The notes under the pieces: generated by a model
What the model was told of the DNA's origin: nothing
Seen by the model: only the letters and a program-made list of their open reading frames with translations
Database searches by the model: none
DNA from: Candidatus Caenarcanales bacterium
GTDB lineage: Bacteria; Cyanobacteriota; Vampirovibrionia; Caenarcaniphilales; Caenarcanaceae
Direction: 5' to 3'
Length of the DNA stretch: 41,193 nt
NCBI GenBank assembly: GCA_030065015.1
Contig: JASJDU010000018.1
Span: 1 to 41,193, forward strand
Shown here: in pieces, positions 17,173-24,647 of the stretch
Layout of the letters: each line of letters begins with the position of its first letter
Numbering within the stretch: the first letter of the stretch is position 1
Made by a program: the position numbers and the translations under genes

Positions 17173-18099
17173 TTAGAAATTTTCCTCGGTTATTAATTTA
17201 CTCTTATTCATTATTCTGGAATTTTGAGCCAGAGCAATACAACCCAATACACCTGCTTCTGATTCTAGTTTGGGCGGGACAATGTATTCACTAATATCGT
17301 CTGATATTTCGGGTATCTGTATATAGTTATTGAGTAGATTCTTAGTTTGCTTTCCAACTTTTTTGAGTAAACCTGGAACTTGTGAGATACCTCCACCAAT
17401 AATTATTTTTTGAGGAGATAAGATGCAAATGACGCTCATTATTCCATTTGCTAAGTAATATGCTTCGAGGTCCCATGCTTTATGTTCAGGATCAATCTCC
17501 TTTGCTTTAAGCTTCCATCTTTCTTCAACTGCTTTGCCCGAAGCCAAACCTTCAAGGCAATTATTGTGAAAAGGGCATGAGCCTTGAAAGTCATCATCTG
17601 GATGTTTGGGTATTAAAATGTGTCCCATTTCTGGATGCAGAACACCGTGGAGTATTTCTTTATTTATTATTGCTCCTCCTCCAATACCTGTGCCCACAGT
17701 AATATAAACTGAGTTGCTTAAGTCTTTGCTTGCTCCCCACTTGAACTCTCCAAAAGCGGCTGCATTTACATCAGTATCAAAGTTAATTGGTAAATTAAGC
17801 TCACTTTTTATTGCTCCAACAATATTTGTATTTGCCCAGCCGGGTTTGGGAGTAGAAGTTATATGGCCATATAATTGAGAGCTTTTATGTAAGTCAATAG
17901 GTCCAAAGGATCCTATACCAATTGCTTGAATTTTATACTTTTTCTCTTGTTGCTTTAAATATTGGATAACTTCCTTTAGTGTTGTTTGAGGATCTGTAGT
18001 TGGAATTGATATCTTTTCTTGAAGATCCTCTGGGTTTGTTCCAACTGCACAAACAAACTTTGTTCCACCAGCTTCAATTCCAGCATAAACTTTTTCCAT
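17173..18099 (-). CDS. ROK family sugar kinase, fructokinase-like
   Basis: A 308-residue ROK kinase. The phosphate-binding GIEAGGTKF is at 7-15, the catalytic Asp110 in DTDVNAAAFGE, GTGIGGG at 136-142, and a zinc site His160, Cys175, His178, Cys181 followed by LEGLASG. The CPFHxxCLEGLASG form is that of Bacillus-type fructokinases, where most ROK glucokinases have CxCGxxGC. It would phosphorylate fructose (or another hexose) with ATP in the cytoplasm. The last 20 residues extend past the usual end. Confidence 0.85.
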   Translation of the reverse strand: MEKVYAGIEAGGTKFVCAVGTNPEDLQEKISIPTTDPQTTLKEVIQYLKQQEKKYKIQAIGIGSFGPIDLHKSSQLYGHITSTPKPGWANTNIVGAIKSELNLPINFDTDVNAAAFGEFKWGASKDLSNSVYITVGTGIGGGAIINKEILHGVLHPEMGHILIPKHPDDDFQGSCPFHNNCLEGLASGKAVEERWKLKAKEIDPEHKAWDLEAYYLANGIMSVICILSPQKIIIGGGISQVPGLLKKVGKQTKNLLNNYIQIPEISDDISEYIVPPKLESEAGVLGCIALAQNSRIMNKSKLITEENF

Positions 18100-18158
18100 T
18101 AGTTTTTAATATTTAAAGTTAAGCAAAAGCTTACACGAGTCTTGAAAAAATAGAATTC

Positions 18159-18425
18159 CTAAGCTGAGGTATCTAACGTTCCCCCAACACTGCTATCTCC
18201 AGTTGGAGTTGATGTGGTGTTGCTCACTTGATTTGTTGCACCATCTGCAGAATTTGCAGTACTTGAGTCAATATCTTTTTTGTCTATTTTATTAGGTGAT
18301 CCATTATTCTCAGTTTCTACACCAGAAGTTTGTGATTGCAATTGATTGAATTTTTGATCCTGGATTTTGTTTAAAGCTGCCATTGGATCAAAATCAGGAG
18401 GACCACTTACAGAGCCAATACCCAT
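18159..18425 (-). CDS. Small low-complexity Ser/Thr/Asn-rich protein
   Basis: An 88-residue acidic protein. After residue 35 it is nearly all Ser, Thr, Asn, Gly and Asp and is probably disordered; residues 14-33 may form one helix. No family recognised. It lies between the ROK kinase and the DHH-type gene on the same strand. A coding gene is likely but not certain. Confidence 0.5.
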   Translation of the reverse strand: MGIGSVSGPPDFDPMAALNKIQDQKFNQLQSQTSGVETENNGSPNKIDKKDIDSSTANSADGATNQVSNTTSTPTGDSSVGGTLDTSA

Positions 18426-18514
18426 AATATTCCCTTTGAAATAGAGTATATACTAAAAATGCCCTTATTAACTAATTACTAACTTGAGTTTGGGGGATGC
18501 CTTGAATAAACCAA

Positions 18515-18552
18515 AAGTGATCATTAAAAAAAGAAGTGATCATTAAAAAAAG
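18515..18552. repeat. Perfect 19-bp tandem duplication over the end of the DHH-type gene
   Basis: Two adjacent identical 19-nt copies (AAGTGATCATTAAAAAAAG at 18515-18533 and 18534-18552) span the stop codon at 18524. Because 19 is not a multiple of three, the second copy is read in another frame and supplies the stop, giving the end FFNDHFFF. It looks like a recent slippage event. Confidence 0.85.
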
Positions 18553-20602
18553 ATTCCAAAACTTTAACGATATCTGGTGAATTGTTTTCTTCAGGAAGCT
18601 CTAATTCTTGAGTCTGGATATAGTCCTTTTTGTGATTTGTAGCAGGGAAGGTAAGCCCATAAGGACTAATTGAGCTTATTTGAGTAAGTTTTGATCTTGG
18701 TATGTTGTTGCTAATCGTCGGGATATTCGTATTAGGAATTAGTCTTCCAAGCCAACGGTTTCCAATAACTGTTAAATCTGGTCTTTTCTCTGTATCTAGC
18801 TGAGTTAATAATTTTTCTAAGAGATTATTAACCTTTTCGCCATTTGATCTTCCTAGAACTAATATTGAGTTTGTTGTTTGTTCATCGGGTACTATGCATA
18901 AAATAAGAAACTGTGGATTTTGTTCTGTTTTTTGAGAAATGTAATTTGAACTAAAAGAGAATTGTCTCAAAATGTCATCCATGTAGTTTCCAAGTATTAT
19001 TTTTGTACCTAGTGGGTTCTGAGATTGAACTTCTTGGAAAATTTTATAAATTAACGATTCTGGATGAAGGATAATTATATTCATACTTAAAAGTAATTTA
19101 TTATCATCTCTGTCAATCAGCTGATGATCTATTTTTGTTGAACCTTTTGCTAATAAAACTTGAATTACGTTATTTAAATCTTGTTTTTGATCATTGAAAT
19201 CTGAAAATGAATACCTCTTATTCAACACTTGAAGAATTGAACTGTCATTTGACTTTTTTAAGGATTTCAAAAAGTGGTTATTTACTAGGTAGTCGTTGTA
19301 GTTAAATATTCCTTCCACTAAGCTTTGAAGTTCATGAGCAATGAATAGTTGGGCATTATGAATATTGTTTTTGAGTATTTGCTCGGCTGCTTTAGGGAAT
19401 ATGAGTGCATATATGCAAGATTTATTTATTTGAATTTGCAAGATAATTTGATTAATTGTTTCAATCAGTGAATTTGGAATTTGGTTTGGATGACTAATTT
19501 GTGTATTTCTTAGCTTGTATGCTGTATCCGTTGCGATTGACTCCCTGCAATATTGGATTATTTTTTCTTTTAGAGGAGATTTACCTATTTGTTCATTTAT
19601 GCCAAGAAGGCCCATTAATTCTAAGATTGACTGTATACACGCTCCGTAGTTACTATTAACAGTTATATGAAAGTTGAGGCCGTGGCAAATTTTATTCTTT
19701 AAAGCTTTGTTCTCAATTGGTTCAGCTGATTCTGGGTTTAAGCCAATGAGTATTCTTTGTAAACTCAAATGTGTTTGGTTTCTTGTTTGTTGAACATATT
19801 CATGGATTTGTCTCATTTGCTCACTTATTCTTTTCTTTTTGAGATTTACTTCTGAAGCTTGAGTGAGTCTGTCTACGTTTATACTGCTATGCATTTCATG
19901 ATGGTCAAGTATAAGGTTTTGTATAGTAGAGTTTGGGAAAACCTCTGATAACCAGAAATTTGGATTACATCCTTTTTCAGGTTGATCTACAAAACAAGAC
20001 GTTAAATTGTATATGTGTTTGAACGAAGTATCTTGTAAATAACCTTCATCTCTATTATGTGAGTTTCTAGTGATTGTTAATATCTTTATCCCTATAGGCT
20101 CAAGCTGATTGCTTATTATTTCTGGAATTAGTTGATAGCCTTCTGGAATACTTTCTTTTGGCGGCATTACAAGAAATATTTGTTTTTCACCCAAGATCTC
20201 AAAAATACTTTTTAATAGTTCGCTTATATTTTTCTGTTCTTTGTAAGTTTGAAGATTTTTTTTGAGATCTTGAAATAAGCTGAAACTTATGTATCCTTTT
20301 GCTTCAAGTTCATTATTTAAGCGATTTACTATGCGCTTGCAATTATTGTATTTTTCTATTTCTTTAATATATTTTTGAAAAAGCTGGTACTTAGTCTCAA
20401 GTTTTTCTGCAAAGAGGCCATTTTCTAAATTTGTGGATTCAAACCAATTATATTTTTGACCTGTTTCATAAATTGAATGTCTTGAAATAGTTTCGTTTTG
20501 TATTCTTTCTTGAAAATATACTGCATGTAATAAAAGTGAAAATGCACATGCGTAGTTATCAGGATCGTTAAAATAACAACTTACAGCTAGATTTTCACTC
20601 AA
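18524..20602 (-). CDS. Divergent DHH-type phosphoesterase-like protein
   Basis: A large cytosolic protein, 692 residues from a TTG at 20602. Three parts fit the DHH superfamily: motif I-like YFNDPDNYACAFSLLL at 10-25, a FVDQPEKG segment (Asp206) and LILDHHEMHSS with Asp233-His234-His235. Later VLGRSNGEKVNNLL near residue 585 resembles the DHHA1 part, and YGACIQSILELMG fits a DHH helix. The motif I to II distance is much longer than usual. DHH enzymes cleave phosphodiesters (nano-RNA, c-di-AMP, RecJ substrates); the substrate is unknown. The frame stays open 115 codons upstream of the TTG with protein-like sequence, so the true start is probably further up. Confidence 0.55.
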   Translation of the reverse strand: MSENLAVSCYFNDPDNYACAFSLLLHAVYFQERIQNETISRHSIYETGQKYNWFESTNLENGLFAEKLETKYQLFQKYIKEIEKYNNCKRIVNRLNNELEAKGYISFSLFQDLKKNLQTYKEQKNISELLKSIFEILGEKQIFLVMPPKESIPEGYQLIPEIISNQLEPIGIKILTITRNSHNRDEGYLQDTSFKHIYNLTSCFVDQPEKGCNPNFWLSEVFPNSTIQNLILDHHEMHSSINVDRLTQASEVNLKKKRISEQMRQIHEYVQQTRNQTHLSLQRILIGLNPESAEPIENKALKNKICHGLNFHITVNSNYGACIQSILELMGLLGINEQIGKSPLKEKIIQYCRESIATDTAYKLRNTQISHPNQIPNSLIETINQIILQIQINKSCIYALIFPKAAEQILKNNIHNAQLFIAHELQSLVEGIFNYNDYLVNNHFLKSLKKSNDSSILQVLNKRYSFSDFNDQKQDLNNVIQVLLAKGSTKIDHQLIDRDDNKLLLSMNIIILHPESLIYKIFQEVQSQNPLGTKIILGNYMDDILRQFSFSSNYISQKTEQNPQFLILCIVPDEQTTNSILVLGRSNGEKVNNLLEKLLTQLDTEKRPDLTVIGNRWLGRLIPNTNIPTISNNIPRSKLTQISSISPYGLTFPATNHKKDYIQTQELELPEENNSPDIVKVLESFFNDHFFF

Positions 20603-20947
20603 CCTATCAGGAATTATGACTTCAAGAAGTTTTTCTATTTGGAAATTTGGATTTGCGGAAAATAGCTTTTGACTTATTAATTTGCCGATTGGGTTTTCAT
20701 TACCATTTCTAGAAACGCCAAAAATATCTACATTGTGGAATTCTCCATGAAACTTTAAGGGCTTTAAATTTGTTTTTCGTGGTTGAGAGTGTTTTTTTGA
20801 TCCTGAGTTAAGGATTTTAGGACTACTATTCTGTACTTTTAAAAGAGAGGATAACTTGTAAGTTTTGTTGAGAGAATATGCTAGTGTGCTTTGAATCCTT
20901 ATTTTTAAAGCCTTTCTTTTTGTACTTTCTATATTTATAGATTTATT
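20603..20947 (-). other. In-frame open extension of the DHH-type gene without ATG, GTG or TTG
   Basis: Reading upstream from 20602 the frame is open for 115 codons to a TGA at 20948-20950. The stretch looks coding: the last part (NFQIEKLLEVIIPDR) gives the helix expected before DHH motif I. No ATG, GTG or TTG occurs in it. An ATA at 20900-20902 has GAAAGG 8 nt upstream (20911-20916) and could be a rare start. The rest of the gap, 20951-21169, has only stop-rich short frames. Confidence 0.5.
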
Positions 20948-21169
20948 TCAAAGTTGAAATAATAAATTGTATTTATTAGCTTCATTACGTATTAAAATCT
21001 ATATTCTATTTTTACTTCTTTAGTCTAAAGTTGGAGACTTCCTCTTTAGCTACATCTAGTAAGCGATTTCAGTTTGTTATCTGATGTAAGAAAAGAGTTA
21101 GTTTTATGTAATTTTTATTATCTTTAATTGTATTATTACACCCTCAAAGCAAGCTAAAACAGATTGAAA

Positions 21170-22078
21170 TCAAATAAGGCAATCAAGAAGACTGATTGGA
21201 AGGAGCTGTATCTTTTTGCTCATCGGTACAAATGCTCTTTTACTTAAAACATCATAGTTATTTTTCTCAACTTCACTAAGTATTTCTTCGTAAACTCTAA
21301 GCGCGGATGATACAGATAATCTTCCTACTAGAGATAGGTTCTTTAACCCTTTTTTACTTTCTTTATATAAACTACGTGCTCTTGTTATTTGCAATGAAAT
21401 AAGCCTTTTGAAATCCTCGCTGTTTTTCCAAGACTCAGGATTATTAAAGTTACACTTACCAATTTGAAAATCTTCTTTAGGTAAATATATTCTTCCTCTG
21501 TGTAAATCTTCACCCACGTCTCTAATTATGTTTGTTAGTTGTAGTGCAATTCCAGCTTTAATTGCATTGTCTAGTGTTTCTTCTCTTTTATTTTGGTTAA
21601 AACCCAGAATGTAGCAGCTCATTAAGCCAACTGTAGAGGCAACTTGGTAGCAGTAACTACACAAGTCACTAAAAGTTTCGTATTCTTTTTGGCTTAAATC
21701 TCTTATACAACCTTCAATTAAATCATTTGCATAATTCATTGGAATATTAAACTCATGAATAATTTCTTTAAATAACTTATTGATTTCATCTTTTGGTTCT
21801 TTAGAGTTGAAATCTTTTTGAAGCATTTGAATCTCTTCTATTGAAGTGTTTGGGCTTTCGTCGACTAAATTATCGTATGTTCTGCAAAAGCCATAGAGTA
21901 TTCTTATTGCTTTTTTCTCTTTAGCTGGTAATAAGTTTGTAGCAAAAGTAAAGCTTTTGGAATTCACTTTAATGATATTGTCAATTCGCTCATTTCTAGT
22001 ATTTAAAAAATTTTTTTTTATCAGATTATTTGACAACTTAAATATTGTTGAGCTCGGTTTTAAGGAGATTAGATGCAA
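21170..22078 (-). CDS. Phytoene/squalene synthase family protein
   Basis: A 302-residue trans-prenyltransferase of the head-to-head type. The first Asp-rich motif is YDNLVDE (Asp69, Asp73), the second DVGEDLHRGRIYLP (Asp187, Asp191), both complete. These enzymes join two isoprenyl diphosphates to phytoene, squalene or dehydrosqualene. The RGRIYLP form is closest to phytoene synthase/HpnC-D types; the product is not certain. No carotenoid desaturase or hopanoid gene is near. The start at 22078 is TTG and overlaps the next gene by 41 nt; a second TTG at 22036, one base after that gene's stop (TAAGTTG), is equally plausible. Confidence 0.85.
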   Translation of the reverse strand: MHLISLKPSSTIFKLSNNLIKKNFLNTRNERIDNIIKVNSKSFTFATNLLPAKEKKAIRILYGFCRTYDNLVDESPNTSIEEIQMLQKDFNSKEPKDEINKLFKEIIHEFNIPMNYANDLIEGCIRDLSQKEYETFSDLCSYCYQVASTVGLMSCYILGFNQNKREETLDNAIKAGIALQLTNIIRDVGEDLHRGRIYLPKEDFQIGKCNFNNPESWKNSEDFKRLISLQITRARSLYKESKKGLKNLSLVGRLSVSSALRVYEEILSEVEKNNYDVLSKRAFVPMSKKIQLLPISLLDCLI

Positions 22079-22670
22079 CTATATTAACTTCTTCAATATT
22101 AATTTGACTGTTATTGATTTTAAGCTTACTGATACTGCAATTTTTCAAGGTTATGTTATCAGAACTTCCTAGGTAGTGAGCTAAGATGGAGTGGATTAAT
22201 CCACCGTGAGTTACGACAAGTGAGTTGCCCTTTAATTTGGAAATTTCGGTGAGTTTTTTTAGAGCTCTTTTTTGCAACTCTTCAAAGCTTTCACACCATT
22301 CAGGTCTCCAAGCTTTGCTATTTTTCCACTTTTTATATATTTCTTTGTCATCTTGGCTTATTTCTTTAGCAGGAATTCCTTCCCATTTGCCAAAATGTGC
22401 TTCTCTTAAGTGCTTTTCAATTAGAATTTTAAGGCCTAGTTTTTTTGCAATAGGCTTTGCTGTGCTTATTGCTCTTTTTAAGTCACTTGAGAACAAATTT
22501 TGTATTTTTAATTTGTCCTTATGATTGTGAAAGTGTATAGCAGTTTGAAGAGCTTGTAATTCACCTTTGTCGGTCAATTCAGTGTCGAAGTGTCCTTGAA
22601 TTATGCAATCTCTGTTTGCTTCAGATTCAGCGTGTCTTAATAACCAAATTGTTTTGTCTTCTGAATCCAA
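22038..22670 (-). CDS. Histidine phosphatase family protein (phosphoglycerate mutase-like)
   Basis: A 210-residue branch-1 histidine phosphatase. The phosphorylated His is in LRHAESEAN (about 11-19), followed by SSDLKRA (Arg), REAHFGKWEG (Glu) and VVTHGGLIHS (second His). Such proteins dephosphorylate sugar phosphates, alpha-ribazole phosphate or other small substrates. The start is TTG at 22670: an in-frame stop lies 12 nt upstream and no ATG precedes the RHAE motif closely. It is upstream of, and overlaps or abuts, the phytoene synthase-like gene, so the two are likely co-transcribed. Confidence 0.87.
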   Translation of the reverse strand: MDSEDKTIWLLRHAESEANRDCIIQGHFDTELTDKGELQALQTAIHFHNHKDKLKIQNLFSSDLKRAISTAKPIAKKLGLKILIEKHLREAHFGKWEGIPAKEISQDDKEIYKKWKNSKAWRPEWCESFEELQKRALKKLTEISKLKGNSLVVTHGGLIHSILAHYLGSSDNITLKNCSISKLKINNSQINIEEVNIVASNLLKTELNNI

Positions 22671-22850
22671 GTTTGTTGAGTATTATTACTGATTATTGCT
22701 GGGGTTCCTGAATATTAATTATCCTAGAACCGCATATTGTTATTTTTCAATTATATTCAAAATAAAAAGAAATTCATATCATAGTGAATTGAGTAAAATT
22801 TCATTAACTTTCAAATTTCTTAATGGTTTTCATTAATTAAAGAATTTATT

Positions 22851-23477
22851 ATGCATTTGAGTTTTGTATTTGTTTTATTGCTTAGTATTTCTGTTTCTCA
22901 CACTGCTCACGCAAGTGATTACAACAAAGAGTTCAGAAAAAAGTATTATCAAACAAGTGAGTTTCAATCTTCAATAGAAAATTTTTGTAACTTCTCAACT
23001 GACTTTAGTGCTTCTTATAAAAAGCAGGTTGCTTCGCTAAAAGATGGGAAATTGTTACTTGACAAGATTTCTGACTTTGAAAATAGACATACCTGGAAAG
23101 AGGATATAAATGCAAAAGACTCTTATTTGATTATTCCTGGGAAACCAAAAGTTGGCACAATATACCATTTTGAGGAAAAAGCTACTTTTGTTCCTTTTTT
23201 GCCAATCGTGCCTAAAAAAAATATCTTTGATTATTATATTCAAGAAAAAACGCCAGATAAATTTAAAGGGTGCATTGTTTATTCATCACTTCCTTTTCAG
23301 AAAGCAGTTTTTGAGTATAAGTTAACTAAAGAAAATGGAAAATACTTTATAGAAAGGACTGCTAAGGTAATTCCTAAACCACTTTTGCCTAAAAGTTTGG
23401 TTCTAAATAAAATAAAAGAGTACAATGCTAAATCTCTTAGAAAAGCTTTTGAAAGCATTTTGGATCAGACTTCATAA
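22851..23477 (+). CDS. Secreted protein of unknown function
   Basis: A 208-residue protein with a clear signal peptide (about 1-21, cleavage after AHA). The mature part is Lys-rich with two cysteines (about 47 and 144). The layout, strands followed by a C-terminal helix (NAKSLRKAFESILDQ), is reminiscent of START/SRPBCC-like lipid-binding domains, but I cannot confirm this. It faces sdhB (convergent, 75 nt). Confidence 0.7.
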   Translation: MHLSFVFVLLLSISVSHTAHASDYNKEFRKKYYQTSEFQSSIENFCNFSTDFSASYKKQVASLKDGKLLLDKISDFENRHTWKEDINAKDSYLIIPGKPKVGTIYHFEEKATFVPFLPIVPKKNIFDYYIQEKTPDKFKGCIVYSSLPFQKAVFEYKLTKENGKYFIERTAKVIPKPLLPKSLVLNKIKEYNAKSLRKAFESILDQTS

Positions 23478-23552
23478 GGTATTTAATTTTTGTGTGAAAG
23501 CCTGATAATTAACTAAAGTTTTGTTAAAGAATAAATCTTTTCTTGTGTAACT

Positions 23553-24314
23553 TTACCTAACCCCAAAAAACTTTTTAGTTACATGCTTAGTTGCTTGCCA
23601 ATTAGCTTCTGAAATAGCTGCAACAAGGTCTACTTCTTTGGGGCAAACAGCAGCACAGTTTTGTGCATTACCACAAACGTTTAAGCCGTTATTAATAAGA
23701 GCCTCAACTCTATCACTTTCTTTGGCTTTTCCAGTTGGGTGCGTATTGAACAGAACCGCTTGTGCTATTGCTTGAGGACCGATAAAGCTTTCATCTGCTG
23801 ACCATTGAGGGCAACTTTCCAAGCAACTTCCGCAAGTCATACATCTTGAGAGGTTATAGGCAAATTCTTGTTTCTCTGGTGATATGTTAGGTCCTTTTCC
23901 AATTGGAGCAGTATTATCGATTGGTATCCATCCTTCAACCCACTTCAAGGATTCAAACATTCTTTGTCGATCTACTTTTAAATCACGAACCACTGGAAAT
24001 TTTCTCATTGGTTCAATTGTTATAGGTTGCTCAAGCTTGTCAACTAGTGCAGTGCAAGCTTGTCTAACTTTTCCATTTACAATCATTGTGCATGAACCAC
24101 AAACTTCTTCAAGACAATTTGCATCGTAAGTTGCTGGTGTTGTTTTGTGTCCCGATGTTGTTGTTGGATTTTCATGTTGAGCCATGAGAAGGGTAACAAT
24201 GTTTAAGCTCGGTTTCCAGGGAACTTCAAACTCTTCCCAATATGCTTCAGAGTCTGGAGTAATTTGTCTTTTGATTTTGAATTTTACAGTTTTATTTTTT
24301 GTATCTGACATCAT
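23553..24314 (-). CDS. sdhB: Succinate dehydrogenase iron-sulfur subunit
   Basis: A 253-residue SdhB. The [2Fe-2S] cluster cysteines are 67, 72, 75 and 87 (CLEEVCGSC...C). The C-terminal domain carries CMTCGSCLESCP (158, 161, 164, 168) and CGNAQNCAAVCP (214, 220, 224) for the [4Fe-4S] and [3Fe-4S] clusters. It passes electrons from SdhA to the membrane anchor. It lies downstream of sdhA with a small acidic ORF between. Two ATGs start the frame; the first is used here. Confidence 0.95.
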   Translation of the reverse strand: MMSDTKNKTVKFKIKRQITPDSEAYWEEFEVPWKPSLNIVTLLMAQHENPTTTSGHKTTPATYDANCLEEVCGSCTMIVNGKVRQACTALVDKLEQPITIEPMRKFPVVRDLKVDRQRMFESLKWVEGWIPIDNTAPIGKGPNISPEKQEFAYNLSRCMTCGSCLESCPQWSADESFIGPQAIAQAVLFNTHPTGKAKESDRVEALINNGLNVCGNAQNCAAVCPKEVDLVAAISEANWQATKHVTKKFFGVR

Positions 24315-24361
24315 CTGAAAGTTATATATGTTGTACTTTGTTATTAATAATTCCCAAGTTC

Positions 24362-24610
24362 TTAGCTTAATGAATTGGAAAGTTTTTCCAATATTCTTGT
24401 TAAGTTCTCATTGAGTATCGACTCTTGTTCAAGCCTTTTTTCACTTACTTCGACTATCTTCTCGAGAAGTTCAGATTGAACTGTTAACTCTTCTTTTAGT
24501 TCTTGAATAGCTTCTTCAGTTGTCAAGTCTTCATACTCAAGATCCTCTCCTTCAACTTCATCCTCGTCAAAATCTTCTTCAATAAATTCTTCTTTATGTT
24601 CTGCGTTCAT
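24362..24610 (-). CDS. Small acidic coiled-coil protein between sdhA and sdhB
   Basis: An 82-residue, strongly acidic protein. Residues 1-32 are mostly Glu and Asp; residues 33-80 have heptad-like Leu/Ile spacing (SELLEKIVEVSEKRLEQESI), so a coiled coil is likely. It is 37 nt after sdhA and 47 nt before sdhB. No family recognised. Its position suggests a role in complex II assembly or an unrelated passenger; nothing in the sequence decides. Confidence 0.7.
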   Translation of the reverse strand: MNAEHKEEFIEEDFDEDEVEGEDLEYEDLTTEEAIQELKEELTVQSELLEKIVEVSEKRLEQESILNENLTRILEKLSNSLS

Positions 24611-24647
24611 ATTAATTAAATTGTCTTTTAACTATATTAGCTCCAAT

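Noticed and set aside
20935-20985. Separate small gene (16 codons, ATG at 20985) upstream of the DHH-type gene
   Set aside because: Very short, no Shine-Dalgarno; kept only as the frameshift alternative for the start of the DHH-type gene.
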